Positions 1 through 11,759 of a stretch of 64,000 nt of DNA are shown here, in pieces. The first letter of the stretch is position 1. Each line of letters starts with the position of its first letter. Position numbers and translations under genes: made by a program. This DNA is from Ophiobolus disseminans. Its lineage: Eukaryota > Ascomycota > Dothideomycetes > Pleosporales > Phaeosphaeriaceae. The stretch spans positions 651,502 to 715,501 of the forward strand of contig MU006220.1 in the NCBI GenBank assembly GCA_010093685.1, written 5' to 3'. The notes beneath the pieces were generated by a model. It was not told where the DNA came from, searched no databases, and saw only the letters and a list, made by a program, of their open reading frames with translations.

Positions 1-494
1 TGAAGGTTACAATCCTTGGTGAGGGCCTGTATAACGAGAGTTGGCCGCTGTATCTGGGGTATTATTTCGGTCTCAAGGCGGAGACGCGGAGCGAAGTTGT
101 AGTCGCGGGCGATGGGAGAATCAACTGGACTTCCATTCCCGACATGGGGTTTGCGACGGCCAAGATTGTCGCTGCGCCGAGCGAGGAGTGGGCGGGTAAG
201 ACGGTGTACTTGTGCCAGAAGCGGAGCTTGAGTTTACAGGAGGTCGCGCGCATTGTGAGTAAAATAAAGGGCGAGGAAGTAAGGTTGAAAATCACAGGTA
301 GGAAGCAATACGAGGATTACTATGTGGAAGAGAAGGGCATGGAGAGGCCGAATGTCGAGTGGTGGAGTACCACGTATGATGCGCTCAAGGACGGGGAGTG
401 TGAGGTCGACGATCCGACGCTGGAGTCGATATTGAAGGAGGCGGGACGTACGCCGAAAGCACTTGAGGAGACGATTGAAGAGATGTTGCGGTGA
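1..494 (+). CDS. NmrA-like NAD(P)-binding protein, 3' part only
   Basis: The reading frame is open from base 3, so the gene starts outside the window; about 163 C-terminal residues are visible. The first residues (an EGLYNESWPLY stretch, then VVAGDGRINWTSIPDMG) match the C-terminal half of fungal NmrA/isoflavone-reductase-like proteins, where the substrate pocket is built and an 'S/TWTS-x-xD' segment is typical. Family members carry an N-terminal NAD(P)-binding Rossmann fold and act as redox sensors or reductases; that half is not seen here. An internal ATG at 144 is not the true start. The stop is at 492-494. Substrate unknown. Confidence 0.85.
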   Translation, partial: KVTILGEGLYNESWPLYLGYYFGLKAETRSEVVVAGDGRINWTSIPDMGFATAKIVAAPSEEWAGKTVYLCQKRSLSLQEVARIVSKIKGEEVRLKITGRKQYEDYYVEEKGMERPNVEWWSTTYDALKDGECEVDDPTLESILKEAGRTPKALEETIEEMLR

Positions 495-1352
495 GCAAGT
501 AGGAACTCCAACAGACTAAATACATGTAGTTGAGTTGCGACGTTACGATCACCCTTCATACCTCCCCACCACACACACACCCTCCCTCAACGCGTCAACG
601 TCTCCATCAAAACACACTCACACCCCTTCCTCATCTTCCTATCGCAACACGGCGCACTTTTCTCCCCATCCCACCACACCTCCTCTTCCTCTTTCGCCAT
701 CTCCTCCTTCTCCCCCTCACTCCTCTTTTCGTTCTTCTTACTCTCGTCAGATATTGTCTCAGCCGATGTCGACTTGTTCACCACCGCCGTCCGATCAATA
801 GCGACGGCGACAAACGGGCGGCGCGAGGGGGGCAAGCGGGCGAGTTGTGCGCGGCCGAAGGTTGACATCATGGCCGTGGCTGGTAGGGCTGGATGTCGTT
901 GTGGATTTGTATGCGATGTCTGTTGTCGCTGTTATAATTTCTGCGCGGCTTCTTGGAGGGCAGGATAGCGGCGCAGTATGATAGCTGGAATGTCTCGAAG
1001 CATTTGTTGTTTGTATGGTTTTGTGTGCGTGGTGGACGCAGATCTAAGTCAAACGCAGTAAGACAGTAGATATACGCTGCGAGACAGTTTCGTGCCGTCT
1101 GGCTCTAAGTCATAGGAAAAAGATCATTTTACCACTTACCATGGTTCTTGCTTGGGATGTGTTCATGGGCTTCTCATCTTTGAGCCGTGGTGCTGGCCGA
1201 CTCAACCACGGAACAGGGAGCTTGGAGGTTATACGCACACAACTCGCGAAAATGCTGAAAAAAACTAAGAATACAACGTCGTGTTCGATACCAAATACCT
1301 CGCTCAAACATTCAAGTTTATAACCTTACACGAATAAATTTACAGCTCTAGG
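495..1352. other. Intergenic stretch with CT-rich low-complexity tract
   Basis: Positions about 548-760 are a C/T-rich, G-poor tract (repeated ccctc/cttcc/acac words), which opens several spurious reading frames. The rest shows no convincing gene. It lies between the end of the NmrA-like gene and the 3' end of the AAA gene, so it should hold both 3' UTRs. Confidence 0.6.
587..871 (-). CDS. Possible small ORF with arginine-rich N-terminus
   Basis: A 94-codon ORF on the minus strand across the CT-rich tract. Its first 30 residues (MMSTFGRAQLARLPPSRRPF) resemble a mitochondrial presequence: Arg/Ala-rich and without acidic residues. The remainder is Lys/Glu-rich, which is what a CT-rich tract gives when read in reverse, so the composition itself is weak evidence. 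No family recognised. Listed only because of the presequence-like start. Confidence 0.2.
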   Translation of the reverse strand: MMSTFGRAQLARLPPSRRPFVAVAIDRTAVVNKSTSAETISDESKKNEKRSEGEKEEMAKEEEEVWWDGEKSAPCCDRKMRKGCECVLMETLTR

Positions 1353-4300
1353 TCACGCCCGCACCCTCGCTGCATTTTCGTTCCTTTCCGTCAGCGCGCC
1401 AAATCCAAAGTCCTTCTTCCGCTTGTTACCCTTGCGATCACCATACTGCTCGTCAAACTTCTTGATCGCAGTTAGACTTGTCATGTCTTCTGATATACTG
1501 GCGCTTATTTCTTGCAGCGCTTTGTCGAAGTGGCGGGCGTGGAGGATGCGCTTCTCGGGGAAATTGTAGGCCTGGCCACGGACAAGGTGGAGGGCTTTTG
1601 GTGGGGTTGGAGATGTTGAGGAGGTCGAACTAGTAGTGGGCGATTCGGCGGTGCTCACCGAGGGGCTATCCGACTCTGATGGAGGTGCCTCGATCTCGAG
1701 AGTCGTTTTCGCGACTTCTCTTGCAGCGTTTTCGTTTTCTTCTTTGACGCATGCCAGTGCCGCTGATACAGCAATGTTCTTCAAATCGCTTCCACTGTAA
1801 AATGGTGTGCGTTTCGCAAGATCTTCGAGTTTGACGGCGTCATCAAGCTGTTCACCGCTGAGATGGATGCGCAAGATCTCCTTGCGATCGGCTTGCGTGG
1901 GTAGGTCGACTAATAGGCGTCGTGGTAGGCGTCGGATGACAGCATCGTCCAGGTCAAATGGCCGATTTGTAGCCACCATGACGAAAACCGAGAGATCGTT
2001 CAGGCCGTCCCACTCCTTCAAAAACTGGTTGAGGATATCTCGATGAGACGATCGATCCCGCATAGCATCCCTCGATGCAAACACGGCGTCTGCCTCGTCG
2101 AGGAACACGATACATGGCGACAGTTTCCGCGCTAGCGAGAAAATTGCTGCGACGTTCTTCTCGCCCTCGCCCACGTATTTGTCCATGATTTGACTACCAG
2201 ACACCTCTAGTACCGTACTGCCACTCTCTTTCGCTACAGCCTTGGCAAGAAGTGTTTTACCAGTACCCGGAGGACCATATAGCAGCGCGCCAGAAATTTT
2301 CTCCGTTGCGAGTATACCGTAATTGAATGCATCAGGTCGCAGTAGCGACAACGACGTTATTGTGCGAATTGAGTCAATGGTCTCAATCGGCACGTGCACT
2401 TGGTCGAATGTCGTCTTGATCTGGTCTGGGTCCGCAATGCCAGGCATAAGTCGCTTCTCATGTTTGGTTGCAGTTACTCCGATTTGATGAAGCTCGCGCT
2501 GGCGTTGCAACCTCTTTTCGTCCTGTTTCCGCTTAGTTTTCAACTCGGCGCTCGCTTCTCCCTCTAGTCGCTCGGAGTTTAGTGATCTTCTTGGCTCTGC
2601 AGCAGCGTCAAACGACGCGTACTTGACGGTGTCGCTCGCCTTCAAAAGACCCATGGCAAGAGCAACGTGTGCCCAGCTCATTTGCGGTATAGGACCTTCT
2701 GTGTCTGCGGAGTTGCTAGCTGGGCTTGTAATGTGCAGTCCAAGAGCTGTCAACGCTATTCTATGCACTTCATCGTACGTTAAGACTCTCTTGAGATACG
2801 ATTCTGGGAATATAGACACCCATGTGCGGAAGAGTTCTGAGCCCTGCTCCATATCTGTGATGTCCGATGCTGCGACAGGATCCAATGACTTCAGCATGTC
2901 GCGCAGATGGGAGATGTTGATGCTCCGAATTTTACTCTTCTCCACGGGCGAGAGTTCGGCAGACCGTCGGAAATGGTCTCTGGTATGGGCGATCACTTCA
3001 TCTAGACTGGATTGGTTGGAGTCGGACTCCGCTTCGACAACAATGGTCCTGAAGAAGCTCGATTCGCCTTCGCCCTGAAGACCACGGACTCCACTGTAAC
3101 ATGTCAGCGCCAAGTCATTATTAAGATTTGAGTGATCGTACCTTGCGGATAGCTCCGGCGTGAGCTCACGAGAACATGTACTGCCAACAATCATGATACT
3201 CTCACCAGCAACACGCCGCTTTCGAACCACCTCTTCAAGCTTCTGGATTATTCGACCACCGTAGTGTGTAGCATTGAGCTCCTTGAAGTCTTTCACGTAT
3301 ATTATCTTCGACTTCTTAGGAACTTGAGACGACTGTGATGTTGATCCAATATTGGCAGACATGCTAATGCCAGCACCTGCACTCGCTGGCAGAGCGGAGT
3401 TGAGCTCAAGTTTGGTGCCCTCGGAGCCTACCGAATAGTCGAAGAATGCAGGTGATTTTGAAGAAGTCGCTGATAACGTCGAATTTCGCGAGGACGACGT
3501 GGCATCTTCAGTACCCACCAGGCCCCGTGCCTGCTTTACTTCACTTGCATCAAGTAGTGATTCTAGAAGAGTCGCTAACTTAAGGTCTTCTAGCTGAACT
3601 TCGGGTTGACTTTGAGTGCGACTGGTGTCTTCGTTCGCAGTATTTGTGTTTGCGTCATACTGTGCAGCTCGAACTCCAGCAAATTGCATACCCTTCATGC
3701 TTTCGCGTAAAGCTTTGTATGCTGATAGTGGCAACGAAATGGCGCGAATCGCGAAAGGGTTTGGCTGCTCCATCGACGGCGGCTGGCCATGTTCTGGCTC
3801 TTCTTCAGCAGCGCCTACGATCTCGTCTATAACGGTGGGAAGCTCGGCACTCAAACGATATGTCTCGTAGCCTAGCGATCGTATTGACCGTGGTGTTGGC
3901 TCAGCCACTTCTCCTAGATAGTCACCACCCAGTTGTGCGAGGTCCTGGGCCTTCAAGGTAATGACATCTGACCCCAATTCCTCCGCGATCTCGTATATGC
4001 AAGCATCGACAAGGTTCTCGTGCTCAGCGACAGGCGAGTGAAGTGTTACGTTGGTCTTGGCAGAGGGAAATGAATCGCTAGCGGAAGGCCTCAGAGTGGA
4101 CAACGAAGCTGCGATGGTTGCCCTGATCTCTGCATGTACTAGTGGTGATAATCGCCTTGACATTAGCGCACGCCGTGCTTTGGCAGCGGTCATCTTCTTC
4201 ATCCATTTATTGAACTTGGTTGAATGAATGATTGATTGCTGGAGCCTCTGCTCCGAAGTCAAGTTGGGGTCGGTCATGATGTCCTCTAGTTTACGGGCTA

Positions 4301-5144
4301 ACTTCTTGACCTTGGCTGCCTCCCGAGCAGAAAGTCCCGAGGTCTCATCAACATGTGGAGTTTGTGTTGAAAGATCATGGACGGTTTGCTCCATGGAAGT
4401 GCCGGATTGGACGTCGGATGACGGGGCCGGGCCATCTGTTGTCGATGATGGGGATGTGGTTGTGTCGGCAACGTTGTCTTGGCTCGACTCGGAGTCTTTC
4501 GCAGAAGCCTTGTTCTCGACCAAGGCTATCCGCTCGTCGAGATAGTTCTCAACCTTGCGCTTCTCGTGGTCATCCAGGCGGCGGCCCCACAAGCCACGCA
4601 CTAGCCGCGACAGCACTTGTGCAGCGTCCAGATCCCTCGATGCCGGTACGGAGCATGTTGCCTGCTCTCCCGAATCTTCGTGGGACACGGTGACGGAGAG
4701 AGCCGCGGGCCTTGAGCGATGTTCCGTGCTCTCCGCTCCATCTTCATGCCGTATGACTCTACTCTTCAGAAACCAGTCCGGTATGTGCACAGGCGGCAAT
4801 CCTTCAGATTTCTTCGATCTCTGTTGCCGTCGCAAAGCGGCCGAGTATCTGCGGGACGTCTCTCGCGAGCGCTGGAGCTTCTGCGCTAGGAGCTCTGGAT
4901 CGTCCTTCGCTACCGCAGCGTCGCCATGCTCGTCTGCTGCTGCCTTCTCGCCGTCTGGTTTGCCGGCGTCATTCTCGCCAATTGGAGTGCTGTCCGGGGC
5001 CGGCGGTGGGTTTGCAGCCTGGGCGAGTGCGCGCGTCGTATGGAGGCCTCGAAAGCGTGGTGTTGACGGGTAGCGGCGGCCGCGGATGAATCGCGCTGGA
5101 GGTCTTGCAGTGGACGCTCGCAGTGCTGGTCGTATGACGTACAT
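1353..5144 (-). CDS. Large mitochondrial AAA ATPase, Msp1/ATAD1-like
   Basis: An uninterrupted frame of 1263 codons. The N-terminus (residues 1-45) is Arg/Ser/Thr-rich and acid-free, as in a mitochondrial targeting signal. A long, Ser/Thr-rich, poorly conserved region of about 890 residues follows, then one AAA module: Walker A GPPGTGKT near 955-962, Walker B IVFLDEADAV near 1010-1018, sensor VATNRP and an arginine-finger segment RRLPRR. The module is closest in style to the Msp1/ATAD1/spastin group, which extracts or remodels membrane proteins. A 48-nt GT..AG intron that keeps the frame probably lies at 3094-3141: donor GTACGA, branch GCTGAC, acceptor TTACAG. Its removal deletes 16 residues and gives 1247 aa. 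Much longer than Msp1 (about 360 aa); the role of the extension is unknown. Confidence 0.85.
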   Translation of the reverse strand: MYVIRPALRASTARPPARFIRGRRYPSTPRFRGLHTTRALAQAANPPPAPDSTPIGENDAGKPDGEKAAADEHGDAAVAKDDPELLAQKLQRSRETSRRYSAALRRQQRSKKSEGLPPVHIPDWFLKSRVIRHEDGAESTEHRSRPAALSVTVSHEDSGEQATCSVPASRDLDAAQVLSRLVRGLWGRRLDDHEKRKVENYLDERIALVENKASAKDSESSQDNVADTTTSPSSTTDGPAPSSDVQSGTSMEQTVHDLSTQTPHVDETSGLSAREAAKVKKLARKLEDIMTDPNLTSEQRLQQSIIHSTKFNKWMKKMTAAKARRALMSRRLSPLVHAEIRATIAASLSTLRPSASDSFPSAKTNVTLHSPVAEHENLVDACIYEIAEELGSDVITLKAQDLAQLGGDYLGEVAEPTPRSIRSLGYETYRLSAELPTVIDEIVGAAEEEPEHGQPPSMEQPNPFAIRAISLPLSAYKALRESMKGMQFAGVRAAQYDANTNTANEDTSRTQSQPEVQLEDLKLATLLESLLDASEVKQARGLVGTEDATSSSRNSTLSATSSKSPAFFDYSVGSEGTKLELNSALPASAGAGISMSANIGSTSQSSQVPKKSKIIYVKDFKELNATHYGGRIIQKLEEVVRKRRVAGESIMIVGSTCSRELTPELSARYDHSNLNNDLALTCYSGVRGLQGEGESSFFRTIVVEAESDSNQSSLDEVIAHTRDHFRRSAELSPVEKSKIRSINISHLRDMLKSLDPVAASDITDMEQGSELFRTWVSIFPESYLKRVLTYDEVHRIALTALGLHITSPASNSADTEGPIPQMSWAHVALAMGLLKASDTVKYASFDAAAEPRRSLNSERLEGEASAELKTKRKQDEKRLQRQRELHQIGVTATKHEKRLMPGIADPDQIKTTFDQVHVPIETIDSIRTITSLSLLRPDAFNYGILATEKISGALLYGPPGTGKTLLAKAVAKESGSTVLEVSGSQIMDKYVGEGEKNVAAIFSLARKLSPCIVFLDEADAVFASRDAMRDRSSHRDILNQFLKEWDGLNDLSVFVMVATNRPFDLDDAVIRRLPRRLLVDLPTQADRKEILRIHLSGEQLDDAVKLEDLAKRTPFYSGSDLKNIAVSAALACVKEENENAAREVAKTTLEIEAPPSESDSPSVSTAESPTTSSTSSTSPTPPKALHLVRGQAYNFPEKRILHARHFDKALQEISASISEDMTSLTAIKKFDEQYGDRKGNKRKKDFGFGALTERNENAARVRA

Positions 5145-6038
5145 ACGGACGTCTGAAGTACTCCCGGGGACTGGGAGTTGGAGGGCCTACAGGAAACGGT
5201 GCAGGCTCGGAGAGGGCGAGCAAGCGGTGCGCCGTCGTGTGTGATGGCGATGGCTTGGTCAACTTTCTTCAATATGTGGTTCGTAAGGGTCCAGCACTAA
5301 GAGCGCGCTTGTCGCGGCTAACTTTGCCACCAAGACCTGTGTAGGAACATCGTTACCACGACGAACATGTGCTTGCAGATGACAATGAAAATTGCGCCGA
5401 GAGGACGAGTTTTTCTAGTGGTTTGTACTCTTAGAACAGTCATACTCCTGACCTAGCCATGATCGACAAAGCCTGTTGACCCATTAAATTGGGGCAGCTA
5501 CAAGTTTCTCCCCCGGTACTACAGCCAGCATACGTCAACCAATATACACAGGTTCTATAGTGCAATCCAAACTTGGTGAAGACGACGTGTGGACCATCGC
5601 TTGCACAAGAGTTGCAGCGCTAGATGGACGCCATGGAGTCATCTAGCACCTTGCCTGAGTCGTGACAACGAAAAACAATATTGTGGCATCCTTCGAACCA
5701 CGGTATAAACACTCGGACTCCTTCGACTCATCAAAGAAGCTCAACATACACCCTCCGACTCTCTGGTACCACCCTTGGTTGTGCGCAACATGTGGAACGC
5801 GATGCGCGAATCTGAGATTCTGGTAGCAGAACCATGGAAAGGATGCGAACATTGAACCAGAGTTCCACTCTGCTGCCTTCCAAGCACTCATACTTTGGTG
5901 TTCATGTGTTGAGCAGACAGTTATTCGAAAGTCTTAAGTATTCGAATTCTTACCGGCCATTCTTTTCTGGACTCCTGTCGACCATCTCGTCTACCCAATA
6001 CATCACATTACGTTTCCTCCGTCCAACACGCTGCAAAG
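5145..6038. other. Divergent intergenic region between AAA ATPase and MFS transporter
   Basis: About 0.9 kb separating the start codons of two divergently read genes, so it should contain both promoters. The ORFs here are short and lack family features. I saw no repeats or recognisable binding sites. Confidence 0.6.
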
Positions 6039-7634
6039 ATGTCATCCATAGACTGCGAAAAAAACAGTAAGTCACTCCTCTTGCTCTGGAGGTGGAACTA
6101 CACTTTCCATCCTCGACAAGCTCAAGACTTGGGCTAACAACCTCAGATCCGGGAACACCTGAATCATCCATCATCTGTGGGAACAATGGAGCACAAGTGA
6201 CATCCTCACAACAGGCGAGAATCATGTGCTCAACATCTCTGGTGGCATTCACAGTCGTCGGTAAGTGAACTTCTAGACAGTTACCTGTTGCATTTCCTCA
6301 CACTCCTTAATGCTCGAGCGTCGGTGCTGACAAGAGCAGGATGCACTCAAGCGTTTGGCGTATTTCAGGCTCACTATGCGCGCGCAGAAGCCGCAGAAGC
6401 CGGTATAGTTCGTCCTGACGAGTTGATGAACCGCGCTCTGATCTCGGCCATCGGATCCTTGGGGAACGGAGGAATCGTTGCTGTATTCGCGGTGTTTTAC
6501 TATCCCCACTTACCTCGCATCGGGGTGCACGTCAGAACCCTGTGTTTCACTGGGACGTCATTTGTTGTGCTCGGGTTGGCAACAGCGGCTGCCAGTCAAA
6601 GTGTAAGCATCCAATGACTCCATATACTGAGGAGCTTACTGACTGAATTAGGTATGGCATCTGTTCGCCAGCCAGGGCGCGTTGGTTGGCATTGGAACAG
6701 GGATATTGCTCTACGTGTTGGCACCAATACTGCCGGAATATTTCCCCAAGCGTTCGGGGCTTGCTCAGGGCACCATGTTCACAGGTAAGACACCAATCTC
6801 AGGAACCACTTCGAACTGTTGCTGACAGTTATAGCTGCCGCTGTGGGTGGCACGTCGTTTTCTCTTGCGATTACAGCACTCATTGAGAACGTGGGTATAC
6901 GTGGGACACTCGGCATTCTCTCCGCAATCAGCCTGGTAACCTTGTCGACTGCCAGTGCGCTGGCGCTCCCACCGCGCAAATTCGAGAAGCGGAGTACAGA
7001 ATTCGTCGGCTGGAGTGCGTTCAAGCAGCCATTGTTTGCATGCCTTTTTCTGGTCAACCTCATCCATCCTTTGACACTGGCGGTGCCCATGGTGTTCGGG
7101 CCAGAGTTTGGGGAGTCGTTAGGGATGGGGATCACCAAGGCGTCCTATCTGCTAGCCGTCAACAGTGGCGTTGGCATTCTCTCCCGGATACCCGTTGGTG
7201 CTCTCGCAGACAGGATTGGGCACCAGAACACACTTCTTATCGCTACTAGTGTGTATGTCCTTGCGACGTGGTCTCTCTGGCTCCCGTCGGCCCTTCACGG
7301 CACTGTTGGACTTTACATCGGCATGAGCGTCTGCCATGGACTCATCAACGGCGTCTTCAACATCGTCATGAACTCGGCGCAAAAGCAGTTGTTTGGCGAC
7401 GAGATGTACTATCCAAAAAACGGGGTCATGACGACAATCCGGGGAATCGGGTACGTGATAGGTGTTCCAATCGCCGGAGCACTGGTGCACAAAGTGGCCA
7501 ACGAGAAGCTCAAGGGAGTCGATTTCGTATCGCCGATCGTCTACGTGGGAACACTGCTGGCAATCTCGTTGGCGTGTCTGCTTAATGTGCGCCGTTTAGA
7601 CGCGAAACAGAGCGGATGGAAGTGGGTGAGATGA
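6039..7634 (+). CDS. MFS transporter, monocarboxylate-porter (MCT) type
   Basis: Five exons rebuilt with matching phases: 6039-6066, 6147-6260, 6340-6602, 6652-6784, 6835-7634, giving 445 aa. All introns have GTAAG donors and AG acceptors; a 28-nt first exon carries the ATG. About 12 hydrophobic segments can be traced, with a short cytosolic N-terminus, a charged central loop after TM6 (RKFEKRS) and the MFS signature-like GALADRIG near the start of the second half. The early GCTQAFGVFQAHY segment is typical of fungal MCT-like porters (Mch family relatives). These move monocarboxylates, riboflavin or other small solutes; the substrate here cannot be read from the sequence. Confidence 0.85.
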
Positions 7635-8461
7635 AGGCGTTGATCGAGCGCGTTGAAGAGGTTCGCAGTAGCAATAGATTGCTATCGGTACAATTAGTGC
7701 CTTACTAGTATCATTATACCATGTTTTTATAGGGTGTTTGATTCGCGGAATATGAAGAGGTGTTATAAGAGGTGCTTTTGTTTGCGTCCCGAGTGATGCG
7801 AGATGCCGTTTCAATCGGAGCTGCCGGGAGCAAGCGAGTGACGATGCGTTCCGCTGCACCTGGGCAGCCCTAAGACGAGACACAACAGGCGGACACCTGC
7901 ATTGCGGCGTCTGTGCCCCCAAGACATGGTCGTCAATATGGCTCTGCGACGACAAGGATGGACGCCGCATAGCTGAAGAGTGATTGCAAGAAGAGTGGTA
8001 TGATAGCTCGAACTTAGCATGAGCTGTAATGTGATGGAGATGCATGGTGGCAGAGGCGAGTGTCTGTGAATGGCTGGTGCCCGCCACCCTGGGTAGTTCC
8101 TGAGGCTCGTGCAGGATCGTCGTTGCCGGATGGTGGAAAACAAAGGCTGCACGCTCGTGCCGGCGCTTTCACTCCCACATGCACGTTCAATTGCGCTGCA
8201 AAGATTGCCGCGAGCTGCAGATACGCTCACCCTTCACCCTCGCACGCACATAGTCGCTTTCCCGTTGCGCAATTGCAGTGCATGTATAATGTTTGCATAG
8301 CAGCTTCAGCTCCAGCTTCACCCTTGCCCTGGCCTGGCCTTCCTCTAGCTCCTCGTGCCGCGCATCCCCTCACCAACACATTCCGTTCACTTCACCGGCA
8401 AGTACTTGCCATGACGGCCTGAAATGTCTTTGCGCCTTCGCAATCCTCCGCCACGACTGTC
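7635..8461. other. Intergenic region upstream of WD40 gene
   Basis: About 0.8 kb between two plus-strand genes. It holds the MFS 3' UTR and presumably the promoter and 5' UTR of the WD40 gene. Short ORFs on both strands overlap each other and show no family features. Confidence 0.6.
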
Positions 8462-11400
8462 TTGGAAGAGGCGATGTCGACTCCACACAACTCCAGGATG
8501 ATGAGCCCTTCCCTGGGGCCCGGCATCAGACTTAATCCCTCGCCATCCCCATTTTTCAAAAACACCCCGTTGCGCTCTCCGGTCAAACCAGGGCGCGCCG
8601 AAGTCAGCCTCGCCCTCCGCCAGGTGGTCGGAACTACAGCAAACACGGCCAATGCCTTCGACAGCCTCCCATCCGGGCGCTGCTTTGCATACACGGCAGG
8701 CGCGGCCGCTGTGATTGCGACTGTCGACGACGAGCACCATGTCTCGCAGCGCTTCTACCGCGCGCGGCCGACCACCAACCCTATCAATGCCTCTGCATCT
8801 ATATACGGAGGGCCCTCGACGCCCACCCAGAACGAAAGCCGCAACCGGACGGCGGCTTCTCTGCGCGACGCTGGCTTTGGCGGCTCCCCTCTGGCCTCTC
8901 CAGCCCTTAACGACTGGCCAGACTCGCCCGGCAACAGGGCGTGGACGATGAAGGAGAAGATCAAGGCGGCCACGTGCGTCAGCTTCAGCGCGGATGGAAA
9001 GTACCTGGCTGTGGGAGAAGTAGGTCATATAGGTGCAACAAACATTCTCCCCCCAGCTAACGCTTATGTAGACCGGCTACAAACCGCGCGTCCTCATCTT
9101 CTCCACATACGTTGACGCGCCCTCCGACACGCCCCTGACGTCTCTTTCCGACCACACGTTCGGCGTCAACTGCTTGGCCTTCAGCCCCGACTCGAAGTAC
9201 CTGGCGAGCTTAGGCTCCTCCAACGACGGCTTCCTGTATATCTGGAGCATCAATGCGCGCACCGGAGCCGCTACACTCTATGCTAGCAACAAATGCGTCA
9301 GCCACATCAACCGAATGGCGTGGATGGGCAACAAACTCATCACCGTCGGTACTCGCCATGTCAAAGTCTGGAAGATCGACGATCCCACCTCATCGATACG
9401 ACTGTCCAAGGCTCGTCAGAGCGATCTTTCCTTTCTTACTGGCTCCGCTTATAAGACTCTCCCCGGTCGAAACTGCATCTTGGACAGTCTGAGGGAGGCA
9501 ACCTTTACAAGCGTCGTCGCTGTGGCCCCGAACAAGGCCATCGTGGCATCAGACAAGGGCGAGGTATGCCTCATCGATGATAGCAGTTCGGATCAACGCT
9601 TCATCAAGCTCTTTGAAGCCGGCTTCCCAGTCACCTCCATGGCTGTAGACGCAAAAGGAAGGCTGCATCTCGCAAGCAACCAAGGCGGCCTGAAGACTGT
9701 CAACGTCCGCGATATCACCAGCAATCTGACGCCGCCACCCTCGCCGTCCCCTCGAGTTGAATCACCAACCGTTTCCGTGACAGACAGCAATCAGGTTGGA
9801 GCCATTGCTTGCTTGGCCGACTATGTTGTGACTGTGGACTCACAGCGCGCTATTCGTCTCTCACATCTCTGTGCGCTTGATGACGAGTCGGTGGTGGGCG
9901 ATGTGGCTCATACGCTACCTGCGCATGGCGACTCGGTGCTTGGCGTGACAGCCCTCCTTTCACAGTCCAATACCTTGAATGCATCATATTATACGTGGGC
10001 AGCCGACGGCACAGTACTATTCTGGAACGCAGATGGGAGCTTTGGAGACTCCCTGCATGTGGCACTTGAGCAGCTTGATGGCCCTGACCCTGTTCCAAAC
10101 GAACTGCGAACAGTACGCGCCTCCGCCGATGCTAGCTTTCTAGTCACGGGCGACAAGTATGGTGTACTTAGAATCATCGACTCTCACTCCAAGGCGAGCG
10201 TGTATGACTTCAAAGCGCACGCTGGAGAAATCACCAGCATCTCGGTCTACGAGGAAGACCAGCTCGCTTTTGTTGCATGCGCCAGCCGAGACCGAACAGT
10301 CCAGATTTTTGCGCGCACTGGCGAGACTTGGGATCTTCTCCAAACCCTTGACGAGCATGTCGGAGCTGTCAATGGTATTCATTTCTCGCGAAACGGCAAG
10401 AGACTCGTATCCTCTTCGAGTGATCGGAGTATCGTGGTTCGCGAGCTTCTTACTCGTGAAGACGAAGGCACTGGAACGATCCGCGCATTTGTCATGCTGC
10501 GAGCCATTATGCTCAAAGCATCTCCAGTATCCGTGACCTGGGACGTGGACCAAGACGATATTTTACTGGTGTCATCAATCGATCGTCAGGTGCATAGGTA
10601 CGACATCCGCAACGGACAGTGTCTCAATAGCTTCCGGGCTTGTGATACCGATGGTGGTGACGCGGTTGTTCTATCTTCGCTGGTTCACATCTCGCGTGGC
10701 TGGAGTTCACCATTGATTGCCGGCGTGTCCAGTACTGACAAGTCAATACGAATCTACGAAGAGAATGGCTCCCTGCTCGCTCGTGACTGGGGTCATACCG
10801 AGGGCGTCTCGGACATCTCCCTCATCCAGAAGCCAGATGCAGGGGAAAGTGACAAGTCCCTCGTGACTGTTGCAGTAGATGGCACCATCTTCATCTGGGA
10901 TCTAGCATTACAGTCTTCTAGTCGTCATGACCTCTCAAAGTCTATGGACTTGCTTGGGCCAAGCACTCCGTCGAATGCAGAGTTACTTGCTAATAAGCCC
11001 CCTTTGCGCCGTGTCTTCTCGCAATCTGAGTTGGCACGATTCCAACGTTCACCCGAGGATGATAATGTCACTCCAACGGGCAATAGATCGCCAAAACTAC
11101 GCAAGAGGGTTTCAAAGTTCTCGTTGGCCCAGACGCCCAAATTGGAACCTTCGCCAATGCCTGGAAGTACCAGAGAAGGTCGAGCGAGCGGTTGGCAAGG
11201 TTCCCTTCGTCGGAACAAGAACCGCTCACCCTCGCCGCCCAGTCCTCGCAATCCACAAGTTGCGAAACGACGCACTTCGATGGACGTACGGCCACGCACT
11301 AAGGCTCCCGTTAGTGAATTCGGAAGTCTAGGTGCGTCAACCGAGAGCTTATGTAGGACCCTGCGTGCCTATCGTAAACGTCTCGCCACGAACACCGACA

Positions 11401-11759
11401 CTCTGCGCTCTGAGCTCGCAAAGGAGGTCGAAAGGGAGCTCGCAATGACAGCTAGAGCGATTGGTGACCGAGTCAAGTCTAAAGAGTTCGATGAAAGTGT
11501 CATGGTCAAACTTCTCGATCAATACTCGGAGAGACTAGTGACCATGCTTGACGAGAGGATTGCGGCAAGCGTGGCACAGCGGGTCCGCGAGAACAGCGTC
11601 GGTAATTTCTCAGAAGGCGCAGAGTCGCCCACACTCGACCATAGTCCACAACGATCCAGGGAGGATAGCGAGGCTGCGGTAGACTCGTTAGCGGAAGAGT
11701 CAAACGCCGAGACGCTCGTAGTCGAGAGCATCGAAACGAGCACTGCTGACTCATCCTGA
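8462..11759 (+). CDS. WD40-repeat protein, MABP1/WDR62-like
   Basis: Two exons, 8462-9019 and 9072-11759, joined by a 52-nt GTAGGT..TAG intron between codons; the splice restores 'GEVG'-type reading into TGYKPRVLIF. Product 1081 aa, or 1077 aa if the ATG at 8474 is used. Many WD40 blades can be followed from about residue 170 to 680 (for example VSFSADGKYLAV, FSPDSKYLASLG, HFSRNGKRLVSSSSDRSIVV, TIFIWDLALQ), enough for two propellers. A basic Ser/Pro-rich linker follows, then a helical C-terminus near residues 940-1030. Two propellers plus a helical tail fits the MAPKBP1/WDR62 family of spindle-pole and scaffold proteins; this assignment is by architecture. Confidence 0.75.

Noticed and set aside
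4228..5073. Plus-strand ORFs opposite the AAA gene
   Set aside because: They are shadows of the minus-strand coding sequence, with compositions explained by its codons.
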